From contig NZ_JSYM01000001.1 in NCBI RefSeq assembly GCF_000812945.1, forward strand, positions 1,860,001 through 1,924,000: a DNA stretch of 64,000 bases. The letters run 5' to 3'. Within the stretch, counting starts at the first letter, position 1. Every line of letters starts with the position of its first letter. Positions 54,330 to 64,000 of this stretch are shown here, piece after piece. This DNA comes from Flavobacterium sp. AED (lineage in GTDB: Bacteria; Bacteroidota; Bacteroidia; Flavobacteriales; Flavobacteriaceae). The notes beneath the pieces are model-generated. The model was not told the DNA's origin and ran no database searches. It saw only the letters and a program-made list of their open reading frames with translations. The position numbers and the translations under genes are program-made.

Positions 54330-57101
54330 ATGAACACTTATAACGATTACATCAAGGAGATCGAAGAACGAAAAATTCAGGGACTTCATCCCAAGCCAAT
54401 TGATGGTGCCGAATTGTTAAGCGAAATCATTGCGCAAATTAAAGATTTAAATAACGAGTACAGAGCAGATTCTCTTAACTTCTTTATTTACAATGTTGTT
54501 CCAGGAACTACTCCTGCGGCCAATGTAAAAGCTAATTTTTTAAAAGAAATTATTCTAGGTGAATCAGTAGTTGCTGAAATTTCGCCTGTTTTTGCTTTAG
54601 AATTATTGTCACATATGAAAGGTGGAACTTCTATAGCCGTATTGCTTGATTTAGCTTTAGGTAATGATGTTGCTATTGCAAAAGATGCTGCGGAAGTTTT
54701 AAAGACACAAGTTTTTCTTTATGAAGCAGATACAGATCGTTTAGAAGCTGCTTTCAAAAGCGGTAATGGAATAGCGACAGCAATTCTAGAGAGCTATGCT
54801 AAGGCTGAGTTCTTTACTAAATTACCAGAAATAGCAGAAGAAATTAAGGTAGTTACTTTTATTGCTGGTGAAGGAGATATTTCAACTGATTTACTTTCTC
54901 CAGGAAATCAAGCACATTCACGTTCAGATCGTGAATTGCATGGAAAATGTTTAATTTCTCCTGAAGCACAAGCTGAAATCAAAGCATTAGCAGCAGCTAA
55001 TCCAGATAAGAGCGTAATGTTAATCGCTGAAAAAGGTACGATGGGTGTTGGTTCTTCAAGAATGTCAGGTGTAAACAACGTGGCGCTTTGGAGTGGAAAA
55101 CAAGCAAGTCCTTATGTTCCATTTATTAATATTGCTCCAATCGTGGCAGGAACAAACGGTATTTCTCCGATTTTCCTAACGACTGTTGATGTTACTGGTG
55201 GTATTGGTCTTGACCTTAAAAACTGGGTAAAAAAATTAGATGAAAATGGTAACGTTCTTCGTAATGAAAGCGGTGACCCTATTCTAGAGGAGGTTTATTC
55301 TGTTGCTACTGGTACAGTTCTTACAATCAATACAAAGACAAAAAAACTTTATAACGGTGATAAAGAATTAATTGATATTTCTAAAGCATTCACGCCTCAG
55401 AAAATTGAATTTATAAAAGCTGGTGGGTCTTATGCTATTGTTTTTGGAAAAAAATTGCAAACATTTGCATCAAAGACTCTTGGTATTGATATTGTACCTG
55501 TATATGCTCCGTCAAAAGAAGTTTCTGTTGAAGGACAAGGTCTTACAGCTGTAGAAAAAATATTTAATAAAAATGCGGTTGGTACAACTCCAGGTAAAGT
55601 TTTGCACGCTGGTTCTGATGTTCGTGTTACCGTAAATATTGTTGGTTCACAAGATACAACTGGTTTGATGACTTCTCAGGAATTAGAGTCTATGGCTGCT
55701 ACTGTGATTTCTCCAATCGTTGACGGTGCTTACCAATCAGGTTGTCACACTGCTTCAGTTTGGGATAATAAATCCAAAGCAAATATTCCTAGATTAATGA
55801 AATTTATGAACGATTTCGGATTGATCACAGCTCGTGACCCGGAAGGCGTTTATCACTCCATGACTGATGTAATTCACAAAGTACTTAATGATATTACTGT
55901 AAACGAGTGGGCTATCATCATTGGTGGTGACTCTCATACAAGAATGTCCAAAGGTGTTGCTTTTGGTGCTGACTCAGGAACAGTTGCTCTTGCATTGGCT
56001 ACAGGAGAAGCTTCAATGCCAATTCCGGAATCTGTGAAAGTAACTTTCAAAGGAGATATGAAAGGGTATATGGATTTCCGTGATGTGGTTCATGCTACAC
56101 AATCTCAAATGCTTAAAACATTTGGTGGAGAAAATGTATTCCAAGGAAGAATTATTGAAGTTCACTTAGGAACTCTTAATGCGGATCAAGCCTTTACATT
56201 TACAGACTGGACTGCAGAAATGAAAGCAAAAGCTTCTATCTGTATTTCTGAGGATTACACCTTGATTGAATCTTTAGAGATTGCGAAGGGTAGAATTCAG
56301 ATCATGATTGACAAGGGAATGGATAATAAAAATCAAGTTCTTAAAGGATTGATTGCTATAGCTGATAAGAGAATCGCCGAGATTATATCAGGTGAGAAAC
56401 CAGCCCTAAGACCTGATGCAAACGCTAAATATTACGCTGAAGTTGTTGTTGATTTGGATCAGATTGCTGAGCCAATGATTGCAGATCCAGATGTTAATAA
56501 TGCGGATGTTTCTAAAAGATATACGCACGATACCATCAGACCTTTATCTTTCTATGGAGGAGTTAAAAAAGTAGATCTTGGATTTATTGGTTCTTGTATG
56601 GTTCACAAGGGAGATATGAAAATTCTAGCGCATATGCTTAAGAATATTGATGAACAAGAAGGTAAAGTAGAGTTCAAAGCGCCACTAGTTGTAGCTCCTC
56701 CTACTTATAACATTGTTGATGAATTAAAAGCAGAAGGTGATTGGGAAATTTTACAAAAATACTCTGGTTTCGAATTCGACGATAATGTTCCTAAAGCGGC
56801 AGCACGTACGTCATACGAAAACATGCTATATCTAGAGCGTCCTGGTTGTAACCTTTGTATGGGTAACCAAGAAAAAGCGGCAAAAGGAGATACTGTAATG
56901 GCAACATCTACTCGTCTTTTCCAAGGAAGAGTCGTAGAAGATACTGAAGGTAAAAAAGGAGAATCATTACTTTCCTCTACACCGGTTGTAGTTTTATCTA
57001 CAATCCTTGGTAGAACTCCAACAATAGAAGAATATAAAACTGCTGTGGAAGGTATCAATCTAACTAAGTTTGCGCCTTCTCATAAGTTATTAGTTAAATA
57101 A
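54330..57101 (+). CDS. acnB: Bifunctional aconitate hydratase 2 / 2-methylisocitrate dehydratase (AcnB)
   Basis: 923 aa. It isomerises citrate to isocitrate, and in many bacteria also acts on 2-methylisocitrate. The HEAT-like N-terminus (about 1-160), the swivel domain, and the catalytic core with VTGGIGLDLKNWVKKL, NEWAIIIGGDSHTRMSKG and the [4Fe-4S] cysteines (GSCMVHKGD; PGCNLCMGNQ) identify AcnB. It is followed by an unrelated AcnA-type gene. Confidence 0.97.
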   Translation: MNTYNDYIKEIEERKIQGLHPKPIDGAELLSEIIAQIKDLNNEYRADSLNFFIYNVVPGTTPAANVKANFLKEIILGESVVAEISPVFALELLSHMKGGTSIAVLLDLALGNDVAIAKDAAEVLKTQVFLYEADTDRLEAAFKSGNGIATAILESYAKAEFFTKLPEIAEEIKVVTFIAGEGDISTDLLSPGNQAHSRSDRELHGKCLISPEAQAEIKALAAANPDKSVMLIAEKGTMGVGSSRMSGVNNVALWSGKQASPYVPFINIAPIVAGTNGISPIFLTTVDVTGGIGLDLKNWVKKLDENGNVLRNESGDPILEEVYSVATGTVLTINTKTKKLYNGDKELIDISKAFTPQKIEFIKAGGSYAIVFGKKLQTFASKTLGIDIVPVYAPSKEVSVEGQGLTAVEKIFNKNAVGTTPGKVLHAGSDVRVTVNIVGSQDTTGLMTSQELESMAATVISPIVDGAYQSGCHTASVWDNKSKANIPRLMKFMNDFGLITARDPEGVYHSMTDVIHKVLNDITVNEWAIIIGGDSHTRMSKGVAFGADSGTVALALATGEASMPIPESVKVTFKGDMKGYMDFRDVVHATQSQMLKTFGGENVFQGRIIEVHLGTLNADQAFTFTDWTAEMKAKASICISEDYTLIESLEIAKGRIQIMIDKGMDNKNQVLKGLIAIADKRIAEIISGEKPALRPDANAKYYAEVVVDLDQIAEPMIADPDVNNADVSKRYTHDTIRPLSFYGGVKKVDLGFIGSCMVHKGDMKILAHMLKNIDEQEGKVEFKAPLVVAPPTYNIVDELKAEGDWEILQKYSGFEFDDNVPKAAARTSYENMLYLERPGCNLCMGNQEKAAKGDTVMATSTRLFQGRVVEDTEGKKGESLLSSTPVVVLSTILGRTPTIEEYKTAVEGINLTKFAPSHKLLVK

Positions 57102-57127
57102 TTCACATAATTAGTTAATTATAATGT

Positions 57128-57160
57128 AAAAGCCTGAGTCTAATGACTCAGGCTTTTTTT
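57128..57160 (+). terminator. Terminator between acnB and acnA
   Basis: AAAGCCTGAGTC/GACTCAGGCTTT with loop TAAT, followed by T. Confidence 0.9.
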
Positions 57161-57223
57161 ATACTCTATTTTTTTGTATCTTGTATGTTTAAAATAGAAT
57201 AGTAACAATTATATATAAATCTT

Positions 57224-59491
57224 ATGGCTTTTGATATTGAAATGATTAAAAAAGTGTATGCGAACATGACTAGTCGTGTTGATGCAGCACGTGAGATAGT
57301 TGGTCGTCCACTTACTTTAACAGAGAAAATTTTATATAGTCATCTTTGGGATGGCGTTGCTAAGCAAGCATACGGAAGAGGAGTTGATTATGTTGATTTT
57401 GCTCCAGACAGAGTTGCTTGTCAAGATGCAACAGCTCAAATGGCATTATTGCAATTTATGCATGCAGGAAAGAAAACGGTGGCAGTTCCTACAACGGTTC
57501 ACTGTGATCATTTGATTTTGGCTAAAAATGGAGCTGAATTTGATTTAGCTGCAGCAAATAAACAATCTAAAGAGGTTTTTGATTTTCTTTCTTCAGTATC
57601 TGATAAATACGGAATTGGTTTTTGGAAACCGGGTTCAGGAATTATTCACCAAATCGTTTTGGAGAATTATGCATTCCCTGGAGGTTTGATGATTGGTACT
57701 GATTCACATACTGTAAATGCAGGTGGATTAGGGATGCTGGCAATTGGTGTTGGTGGAGCTGATGCAGTAGATGTAATGTCAGGAATGTCTTGGGAATTAA
57801 AATTTCCAAAATTAATAGGTGTAAAATTAACTGGAAAACTTTCTGGTTGGACTGCACCAAAAGACGTTATCCTTAAAGTAGCTGATATTCTTACTGTAAA
57901 AGGTGGAACAGGAGCTATTGTTGAATATTTTGGAGAAGGAGCTACTTCAATGTCTTGTACCGGAAAAGGAACTATTTGTAATATGGGTGCCGAAATTGGA
58001 GCTACCACATCTACATTTGGTTATGACGAGTCAATGAGAAGATACCTTTCTGCAACAGGTCGTCAAGATGTAGTAGATGCTGCTGATAAAGTAGCTTCTT
58101 ACTTAACTGCTGACCCAGAAGTATATGCTGATCCAGCAACTTATTTTGATCAAGTTATCGAAATTAACCTTTCTGAATTAGAGCCACACATTAATGGTCC
58201 TTTTACTCCGGACAGAGGTACGCCGGTTTCTAAAATGAAAGAAGAGGCTGCTGCTAACGGATGGCCAATTAAAGTTGAATGGGGATTAATCGGTTCTTGT
58301 ACGAACTCTTCTTACGAAGATATGGCTCGTGCTGCGTCTATCGTAAATCAAGCTGTTGAATTAGGAATCAGTCCAAAAGCTGAATTCGGTATCAACCCAG
58401 GTTCGGAGCAAATTAGATATACTATTGAAAGAGATGGAATCATCGCTACTTTCGAAAAAATGGGAACCAAAGTATTTACAAATGCTTGTGGACCATGTAT
58501 CGGACAGTGGGATAGAGCTGGAGCTGATAAAGGAGAAAAAAACACAATCGTTCACTCTTTCAACCGTAACTTTTCTAAACGTGCAGATGGTAACCCAAAC
58601 ACACACGCTTTTGTAACGTCACCAGAAATGGTTGCTGCTTTAGCAATTTCAGGGCGTTTGGATTTCAATCCTATTACTGATACTTTAATCAACGATAATG
58701 GGGAAGAAGTGAAATTGAGCGCTCCTTATGGTGATGAATTGCCTAAAAAAGGATTTGCTGTAGAAGATGCAGGATTTCAAGCACCAGCTGCTGATGGATC
58801 AGGAGTTCAAATCGTAGTTAGCGAAACCTCAGATCGTTTGCAATTATTGGCGCCATTCCAACCTTGGGACGGTAAAAATATTTCAGGAGCTAAATTATTG
58901 ATCAAAGCTTTCGGAAAATGTACTACAGATCATATTTCTATGGCTGGACCTTGGTTGCGTTTTCGTGGTCACTTAGATAATATTTCTAACAATATGTTGA
59001 TTGGAGCAGTTAATGCTTTCAATGATAAAACCAATTCGGTTAAAAACCAATTAACTGGTGCGTATGATGCAGTCCCTGCAGTTGCACGTGCTTACAAAGC
59101 AGCTGGAGTTCCATCTATTGTTGTGGGAGATCACAATTATGGAGAAGGTTCTTCTCGTGAGCATGCAGCTATGGAGCCTCGTTTCTTAGGTGTTCAAGCG
59201 GTATTAGTAAAATCATTTGCTCGTATCCACGAAACAAACCTTAAAAAACAAGGTCTTTTAGGATTGACATTTGCTAACGAAGCAGATTACGATAAAATCC
59301 AAGAAGATGACGTTATCAACTTCACAGATTTAGTAGATTTTGCTCCAGGAAAACCATTAACATTAGAATTCGTTCACGCGGATGGAACCAAAGATATCAT
59401 CTTGGCAAACCATACTTATAACGAAGGGCAAATTGGTTGGTTCGTTGCTGGTTCAGCATTAAACTTAATTGCTGCTGCTAGTAATGCATAA
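57224..59491 (+). CDS. acnA: Aconitate hydratase, mitochondrial-type (AcnA family)
   Basis: 755 aa. [44 protein letters not shown] and [13 protein letters not shown] hold the [4Fe-4S] ligands, and [21 protein letters not shown] is the swivel-domain signature. The length matches the mitochondrial-type AcnA. It has its own start 122 bases after acnB, behind a terminator. Confidence 0.97.
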   Translation: MAFDIEMIKKVYANMTSRVDAAREIVGRPLTLTEKILYSHLWDGVAKQAYGRGVDYVDFAPDRVACQDATAQMALLQFMHAGKKTVAVPTTVHCDHLILAKNGAEFDLAAANKQSKEVFDFLSSVSDKYGIGFWKPGSGIIHQIVLENYAFPGGLMIGTDSHTVNAGGLGMLAIGVGGADAVDVMSGMSWELKFPKLIGVKLTGKLSGWTAPKDVILKVADILTVKGGTGAIVEYFGEGATSMSCTGKGTICNMGAEIGATTSTFGYDESMRRYLSATGRQDVVDAADKVASYLTADPEVYADPATYFDQVIEINLSELEPHINGPFTPDRGTPVSKMKEEAAANGWPIKVEWGLIGSCTNSSYEDMARAASIVNQAVELGISPKAEFGINPGSEQIRYTIERDGIIATFEKMGTKVFTNACGPCIGQWDRAGADKGEKNTIVHSFNRNFSKRADGNPNTHAFVTSPEMVAALAISGRLDFNPITDTLINDNGEEVKLSAPYGDELPKKGFAVEDAGFQAPAADGSGVQIVVSETSDRLQLLAPFQPWDGKNISGAKLLIKAFGKCTTDHISMAGPWLRFRGHLDNISNNMLIGAVNAFNDKTNSVKNQLTGAYDAVPAVARAYKAAGVPSIVVGDHNYGEGSSREHAAMEPRFLGVQAVLVKSFARIHETNLKKQGLLGLTFANEADYDKIQEDDVINFTDLVDFAPGKPLTLEFVHADGTKDIILANHTYNEGQIGWFVAGSALNLIAAASNA

Positions 59492-59514
59492 GTAAATTAA
59501 AATATTTTATATTC

Positions 59515-59545
59515 AAAACTCTCAAGGCAACTTGGGAGTTTTTTG
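59515..59545 (+). terminator. Terminator after acnA
   Basis: AAAACTCTCAAG/CTTGGGAGTTTT with loop GCAA and a T tail. Confidence 0.85.
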
Positions 59546-59692
59546 TTTCATGGAGTTTTCTTCGAAGAGCGGTATTCTTTATTTTAAAACCTATTAAATG
59601 TAAGTTAAAATATTGATAATAAGTATGTTGATGTTTAAAGTAATTGCGCTATTTTGTATCTTTAGTCACTATTAATTTTAAATCTAATTGCG

Positions 59693-60013
59693 ATGAGAAT
59701 GTTAGTTAATGTTATCTTCCCTATTGAGCCTTTCAACTCAATGGCTAGAAATGGTACAGCAGGTGAGATCATCAGTCGAGTGATTGAAGATATTAAACCA
59801 GAGAGTATTTATTTTTCTGAACAAGACGGTAATCGAGGTGCAGTTATGGTAGTTGAAGTTCCTGATGCTTCCGCTATTCCATCAATTGCTGAACCTTGGT
59901 TTTTAAATTTTGAAGCGAATTGCGAGTTTAGGATTGCAATGACTCCTGATGATTTAATGCGGGCTAACCTCAGTAAACTTGCAGAAAAATGGCATGATGT
60001 TCATGTAATGTAA
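59693..60013 (+). CDS. Conserved hypothetical protein
   Basis: 106 aa, cytosolic, no signal. MLVNVIFPIEPFNSMARNGT, PESIYFSEQDGNRGAVMVVEV and FEANCEFRIAMTPDDLMRA suggest a small dimeric alpha/beta-barrel (ferredoxin-like) fold of the kind in DUF3303-like proteins. No catalytic residues are recognised. It stands alone after acnA and has its own terminator. Confidence 0.65.
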   Translation: MRMLVNVIFPIEPFNSMARNGTAGEIISRVIEDIKPESIYFSEQDGNRGAVMVVEVPDASAIPSIAEPWFLNFEANCEFRIAMTPDDLMRANLSKLAEKWHDVHVM

Positions 60014-60035
60014 AGAAAGCGAAAGAATTAAAAGC

Positions 60036-60068
60036 ACCACTTCATATAAAATGAGGTGGTTTTTTTTT
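60036..60068 (+). terminator. Terminator of the 106-aa gene
   Basis: ACCACTTCAT/ATGAGGTGGT with one G-T pair and eight T. Repeat copy C starts at the next base. Confidence 0.85.
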
Positions 60069-60212
60069 GGAGCTATTTCCTGCTGACCGCTTCAAGCTTT
60101 TTCATGGAATTGCTTTTTTCCTGAGAAAAAAGGAGCTTCCGCCGGTCGCTCTTTTTTCTCAGGAAAAAAATGCAATTCTATTTCAAAAGGCTTTCCACTT
60201 TCATCAGGGCTA
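60069..60212. repeat. Dispersed hairpin repeat, copy C
   Basis: Same edges as copies A and B (GGAGCTATTTCCTGCT...; TTTCCACTTTCATCAGGGCTA). The long internal stem TGGAATTGCTTTTTTCCTGAG pairs with CTCAGGAAAAAAATGCAATTC around a loop with AGCTTCCGCCGGTCGCT. The loop is nearly the same as in copy A while the stems differ in sequence, so base pairing is kept. Confidence 0.75.
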
Positions 60213-60720
60213 GAAATCGGGGAGGCGATTTCTTTTGGATTTTACGATTTAAAAAAAAAGAAGTGAATAGTATCATTTTAAATAAAATGGAATTTTTTGT
60301 TCTAAAAAGACCAAAAAAATGTTGAAAAATAGGCGTTTTCTTTTTTTTACACGTTAAAATCAAAAAAAAATATTGTTTTTTAAATTTTATAACTTAAATT
60401 AGCTTTTTTGAAGATAAATTTTTCAGTGAAGCCTTTTTTGATTGTAAATACAAATCATCACTTCATTAGAATATTTATTTTTAGCGCAACAATACATTAG
60501 GATTGTACCGCGTTAGTGTTTAAGTTGCTTTCGCAATTCGAACAAAAATTCAATTATATTTTAAAATGATCTTATTCTTGCCCTCTTTTTTGAAAAGAGC
60601 TAAGAATTTTTTACACATTTTTTAAAAATTAAAAATAGTTGAAAACAGACCTAGCGAGATTTAATAATTATATCCCGAAATTGCTAAGGAGAATAAAATG
60701 GGGTAAGTAATTTGAAATAA
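60213..60720. other. A/T-rich region upstream of the LysM/NlpC gene
   Basis: About 500 bases with homopolymer A/T runs and no credible gene. It should contain the promoter for the gene at 60721. Confidence 0.5.
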
Positions 60721-62211
60721 ATGAATATGAGTTTAAGATTAGTTGTAACATTATTTTTATTGAATTGTATGGTACTTTTTTCTCAGGAAAGTACTAAGAA
60801 ACATACCATCGTAAAAGGGGAGACCATTTCGAGCATTGCAGAGAAATATGATGTAAAACAAAGTGAAATCTATAAACTGAATCCAAAAGCCAAGAATCTA
60901 TTAAAACTCAATTCAGTATTATTAATCCCTGTTACTGCTACAAAAAATACCAATACCAAATCTAAGATTGCGATAAATTATCAAGAGAAAGAACACGAAG
61001 TACTTGCCAAAGAAACACTTTACGGAATCGCAAAACAATACGGAGTTACAGTAAAAGAATTAAACGAAGTTAATCCTACATTAGAAACTTCAGGATTAAA
61101 AATAGGTCAAAAAATTGCAATCCCCGCCAACGCAATTTCAACTGAAATAGCAGTTGCTCCCCAAACAAAAAAGTCTTCACAAAAAGCATCAGTACCAGTA
61201 GAACCTCAGATTACTGAAACTGAAAATCCCATTACAGAAGTTACATCAATTGAAGTACTACCAAAAGAATCTAAATATTCTATCGCAAGAAAATACGGAA
61301 TCACAATCAAGGAATTAGATAAAGCCAATCCAACAATAGGAGTCAAATCACTAAGAGTGGGGCAAAAAATCAATATTCCTGCAAACGCAATTTTAAAAAC
61401 TGAAATAGCAGTTGTACCTAAAGAAGAGAAAGTATTGGTTCAAGAAGAGCCTAAAGTTATTCCTCAGCCGATAATTTCACCAAAGTCAGAATTAGTAGTT
61501 GCACCGCAACAAATCGAAACTTCTAGTGCTACATCTGAAAATATTGTACGGGAAGTGATGCCTAAAGAAACTAAGTATGGGATTGCTAAACAATATGGGA
61601 TTACGGTTAAAGAACTAGAAAAGCAAAATCCAGAAATTAAAAATAATTTTCCAGTTGGTTATAAATTAAGCATTCATCCAGCTAATTCTTCGGGTGAAAA
61701 TGCAGTAGTTTTAAACTCAGAAAAGAAGAAAATAGAATTCAAAAATCCGGAGATTACTAATGAGGACAATCAAACTGCGGATAATAATAGTGAATTTAAA
61801 AGTTTTATAAAACCAGCTTCTAATCCAGATTTTTTAGATCAATTGATAGAAACCGCTTCGGCTAATATTGGAACACGATACCAATCAGGTGGCACTTCAA
61901 AATCAGGTTTTGACTGTTCCGGTTTGATGTGTACTACTTTTGGTGCTTTCGATATTAAATTGCCTAGAACTTCCTTAGAGCAATCTCGTTTAGGAGTCGT
62001 AGTCAATACTGAAGATGCTCAAAAAGGCGATTTAATTTTCTTTAAAACTAATGGCAGAAGCCGTATCAATCATGTTGGGATGGTAGTTGAAGTTTGCGAT
62101 GGAGAAATTAAATTCATTCATGCCTCAGTAGGTGGAGGAGTAGTGATTTCATCTGTTAAAGAGAAATATTATGAAAAAAAATTAACTCAAATCAATCGTG
62201 TTCTGCAATAA
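60721..62211 (+). CDS. LysM-repeat NlpC/P60 cell-wall hydrolase
   Basis: 496 aa. Signal peptide (RLVVTLFLLNCMVLFSQ), then four LysM repeats separated by Pro/Thr/Glu linkers (KHTIVKGETISSIAEKYDVK; LAKETLYGIAKQYGVTVKEL; LPKESKYSIARKYGITIKEL; MPKETKYGIAKQYGITVKEL). The C-terminal NlpC/P60 domain (about 375-496) has catalytic Cys399 in SGFDCSGLM, His451 in INHVGMV and His467 in FIHAS. It should cut peptide cross-links in the cell wall, bound by the LysM units. Confidence 0.93.
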   Translation: MNMSLRLVVTLFLLNCMVLFSQESTKKHTIVKGETISSIAEKYDVKQSEIYKLNPKAKNLLKLNSVLLIPVTATKNTNTKSKIAINYQEKEHEVLAKETLYGIAKQYGVTVKELNEVNPTLETSGLKIGQKIAIPANAISTEIAVAPQTKKSSQKASVPVEPQITETENPITEVTSIEVLPKESKYSIARKYGITIKELDKANPTIGVKSLRVGQKINIPANAILKTEIAVVPKEEKVLVQEEPKVIPQPIISPKSELVVAPQQIETSSATSENIVREVMPKETKYGIAKQYGITVKELEKQNPEIKNNFPVGYKLSIHPANSSGENAVVLNSEKKKIEFKNPEITNEDNQTADNNSEFKSFIKPASNPDFLDQLIETASANIGTRYQSGGTSKSGFDCSGLMCTTFGAFDIKLPRTSLEQSRLGVVVNTEDAQKGDLIFFKTNGRSRINHVGMVVEVCDGEIKFIHASVGGGVVISSVKEKYYEKKLTQINRVLQ

Positions 62212-62249
62212 TCAAACTTTAGAAAAGATAATTACTTCTTATATAATGG

Positions 62250-62280
62250 AAACTCTTCAGGTAACTGAGGAGTTTTTTGT
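62250..62280 (+). terminator. Terminator after the LysM/NlpC gene
   Basis: AAACTCTTCAG/CTGAGGAGTTT with loop GTAA, then TTT. Confidence 0.85.
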
Positions 62281-62520
62281 TTCTTATTATTCCTATGTTT
62301 ATTCACTTTATTTAGTTCAAAAGAAAACTGAAATCTATGATACAAAGTTGCACAACATACACGAAGAAAACATTACATAATTTAAAAGAAAAGTATCATC
62401 TTTCACACATCTAGTTAAAAGAGGTGTGTGGTTTTTGTGATAATGGTAGTGAAGTAACGATTTTTATAGCTTCTCTTGGCTGTATTTTCTAATAAGGAGA
62501 AAAGGTATGGATTTTACTGT

Positions 62521-62973
62521 TTACTCCTGTTTTACACTGTTTACTTCAATCCAATAGCCATCAGGATCCTGGAAATAAACTTGTTTGATGTCATCAGCGC
62601 GAACCATGATTTTATGAAGCTCTCCGGGCCAGTCAGAATAAGTGATGTTTCTATTTTCGAGTACTTTTACCAATGCGTCAAAGTTGACGGTTTTAAAAGC
62701 AAGATGCACTGCTTTGTTTATTGTGACAGGTTCTTTAATAGTAGAAACGAGATGCAGCTCTTTTCCATCTCCTAAAGAAATCCAACGAATGCCTTCTTTT
62801 CTGGTAAGATTAGTAATTTCTTTTAATTTTAGAACATTGGTGTAAAAATCTACAGAGCGATCCAAGTCTTTTACTGAAAGTGCCGCGTGATCCATTTTCA
62901 AAGTAAAAGAATCCTGCGCCCAGATCGATCCGGTAAATATAAAGGCAAGTACTAAGAATGTTAGTTTTTTCAT
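62521..62973 (-). CDS. Exported VOC (glyoxalase-like) protein
   Basis: 150 aa. A signal peptide (MKKLTFLVLAFIFTGSIWAQ) precedes a single VOC domain: DHAALSVKDLDRSVDFYTNVL, HLVSTI, KAVHLAFKTVNFDALVKVL and YFQDPDGYWIEVNSV. His and Glu positions fit metal binding (His29 region, His at HLV, Glu in WIEV). VOC proteins are usually cytosolic; a periplasmic one is less common. Function unknown, probably a small metal-dependent enzyme or binding protein. Confidence 0.85.
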   Translation of the reverse strand: MKKLTFLVLAFIFTGSIWAQDSFTLKMDHAALSVKDLDRSVDFYTNVLKLKEITNLTRKEGIRWISLGDGKELHLVSTIKEPVTINKAVHLAFKTVNFDALVKVLENRNITYSDWPGELHKIMVRADDIKQVYFQDPDGYWIEVNSVKQE

Positions 62974-63418
62974 TGGTTATTTAATTTTGGTTTTTCGTTA
63001 GATAGCTTTTTGACTTTGTGTCAGCAGCTAAAAGTACGTAATAAATTATTCCTGCTAAAATTTTAAAATACTAAACCTAGTATTAAGTTTAGTCGTCTGG
63101 CAGATTAAATAAATTAATAATTCAATATTTTGATTTTATGGTTTCTTGTTAGGTAATTTACTATACCCAAACAATCCATGTTCTCCTTGCAGTGAAATAT
63201 ATTTGGTTGTGTGCTGTCATATCCGTGCGACCTGGTTGTAATCGATTTGGTATCAGATTTAATTTGTTTCAGTTGGCGACTATTGCTTCCTAATTTGCAT
63301 TTTACATAATATAGAATTAATGTAAATTAGCCTTTTGCATCATAAAAAAAAGCACTATTTCTAAACCGTAAGGATATATTTTGCAATCTTTGAACTCAAA
63401 AAAATTAAAAAAGACTTT
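62974..63418. other. Intergenic region between the VOC and CDGSH genes
   Basis: 445 bases, divergent, no gene seen. TATATTTTG at about 63374-63382 is close to a -7 box for the CDGSH gene. Confidence 0.45.
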
Positions 63419-63646
63419 ATGAGTAAGACTAAATTAATAGTTAATCGCAATGGATCTATAAAAATAGAAGGTGATTTCGAAATAATGGACAGTGAAGGAA
63501 ATGTTTATGGACTGGAAGGAAGAACCGCATTGGGTCTTTGTCGTTGTGGGTTGTCATCCAACAAGCCTTTTTGTGATGGTTCACACCGAAACAATTTTGA
63601 ACATGAAGCAGCAGCTTTTGACTTGCCACCAATGAAAACTAAATAA
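63419..63646 (+). CDS. CDGSH-type iron-sulfur domain protein
   Basis: 75 aa. LCRCGLSSNKPFCDGSHRNN has the C-x-C-x2-(S/T)-x3-P-x-C-D-G-x-H pattern of mitoNEET-like [2Fe-2S] proteins. The N-terminal half is a beta-rich region (IVNRNGSIKIEGDFEIMDSE). It probably carries or senses a redox-labile cluster. No redox partner is adjacent. Confidence 0.9.
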   Translation: MSKTKLIVNRNGSIKIEGDFEIMDSEGNVYGLEGRTALGLCRCGLSSNKPFCDGSHRNNFEHEAAAFDLPPMKTK

Positions 63647-63674
63647 GAAATACTGTTTTTTACTTTCAATCAAT

Positions 63675-63705
63675 AAAAAAAGCTACTTCATTGTAGCTTT
63701 TTTTA
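63675..63705. terminator. Terminator between the CDGSH gene and the XRE-type gene
   Basis: AAAAAGCTAC/GTAGCTTTTT around TTCATT, between convergent genes. Confidence 0.85.
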
Positions 63706-63789
63706 TGTTTTGCGTTTCTTCATTGTGGACACGGAAAAGATTTTCGGGCTATCGAATAAGGAAGTATATCTTCATGGTCGGATACTGTT

Positions 63790-64000
63790 TTATGCGAAAA
63801 TTAAATCGTCAGTTGTCAATTTTATTTTTGGTTTATTCAATTTTAAAATTGCGTTTTTCACTCTAATTTGTTCGCTTTTAGGTAAGAAAACGGGGATTAA
63901 TTCACTAATGTCAATTTTTAATAATCGATTAATCAGAATTAAGTCTTTTAAAGAAAAAGGGCTAATTCCATTCATTAATTCTGACATGTGAGTTTTACTT
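63790..64000 (-). CDS. Probable XRE-type helix-turn-helix regulator, N-terminus outside window
   Basis: The frame runs rightward from a stop at 63790 and is still open at base 64000. SKTHMSELMNGISPFSLKDL followed by LINRLLKIDISELIPVF resembles the second half of a Cro/C1-type HTH, and the basic tail KSEQIRVKNAILKLNKPKIK follows. About 70 residues are visible. The target is unknown. Confidence 0.65.
   Translation of the reverse strand, partial: SKTHMSELMNGISPFSLKDLILINRLLKIDISELIPVFLPKSEQIRVKNAILKLNKPKIKLTTDDLIFA

Noticed and set aside
60178-60363. 61-aa minus-strand ORF
   Set aside because: Composed mostly of Lys/Phe/Leu from A/T runs and partly of repeat copy C, with no recognisable motif.
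63710-63991. 93-aa plus-strand ORF at the right edge
   Set aside because: The opposite strand encodes a better protein with XRE-type HTH features that continues to the window edge.
1-64000. CRISPR array, rRNA operon, prophage or replication origin
   Set aside because: No regularly spaced repeats, rRNA core motifs, phage structural genes or dnaA-box clusters were seen.

Overview
The window is a stretch of the chromosome of a Bacteroidota bacterium, almost certainly Flavobacterium or a close relative. The evidence is low G+C, almost no Shine-Dalgarno sequences, promoter -7 boxes of the TAnnTTTG type, SusC/SusD proteins, a hybrid two-component regulator, DUF2851 and DUF3467 proteins, and the order xerC-hpf-tRNAs-tuf-tRNA-Trp-secE-nusG-rplKAJL-rpoBC.

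Layout. 1-2372: end of a small secreted Spy/CpxP-like protein and a large uncharacterised flavoenzyme-like protein. 2455-5973: a four-gene copper-type cassette made of a Cys/His-motif membrane protein, an MbnP-like lipoprotein, an MbnH/MauG-like di-heme enzyme and a beta-barrel protein with a CxxCxC motif. 5993-10124: lysS, a lipoprotein, lipB and rnhB. 10299-18845: a porin, a PLP enzyme with CBS domains, a DnaQ-like exonuclease, a DUF2851 protein, a PspC protein, an APC permease and a helix-hairpin-helix protein. 18863-21765: acyl-CoA dehydrogenase, rpsU, a Xer recombinase and hpf. 21856-35540: the tRNA/tuf/ribosomal protein/RNA polymerase supercluster, ending in a DUF3467 gene. 35846-47508: a small secreted protein, a hybrid two-component regulator, a decayed IS256-family transposase, a susC/susD pair and a Tat-exported sugar isomerase-like protein. 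47582-50806: prfC and an alpha-amylase lipoprotein that resembles archaeal GH13 enzymes. 51554-59491: a SurA-like foldase, a MoxR ATPase, and tandem acnB and acnA. 59693-64000: a small hypothetical protein, a LysM/NlpC-P60 hydrolase, an exported VOC protein, a CDGSH iron-sulfur protein and the end of an XRE-type regulator.

How it works together. Most of the window is core information processing (translation, transcription, tRNA charging, protein lipoylation) plus central carbon metabolism. Two accessory modules stand out. In the MbnP/MbnH-like cassette, a di-heme enzyme would oxidise a tryptophan in its partner lipoprotein to build a copper site, with no methanobactin genes visible. The other is a reduced SusCD carbohydrate-uptake locus, separated from its likely regulator by a dead insertion sequence.

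The most notable non-coding signals are a dispersed hairpin repeat present three times (about 3767, 7772 and 60069), a rare extended Shine-Dalgarno in front of rpsU, a structured element upstream of rpsU, a palindromic repeat in the unusually long rpoB-rpoC gap, and a terminator whose U-tract runs into the xerC start codon. No CRISPR array, rRNA gene, prophage or replication origin was seen. All calls come from reading the sequence; family names rest on recalled motifs, not on database searches.
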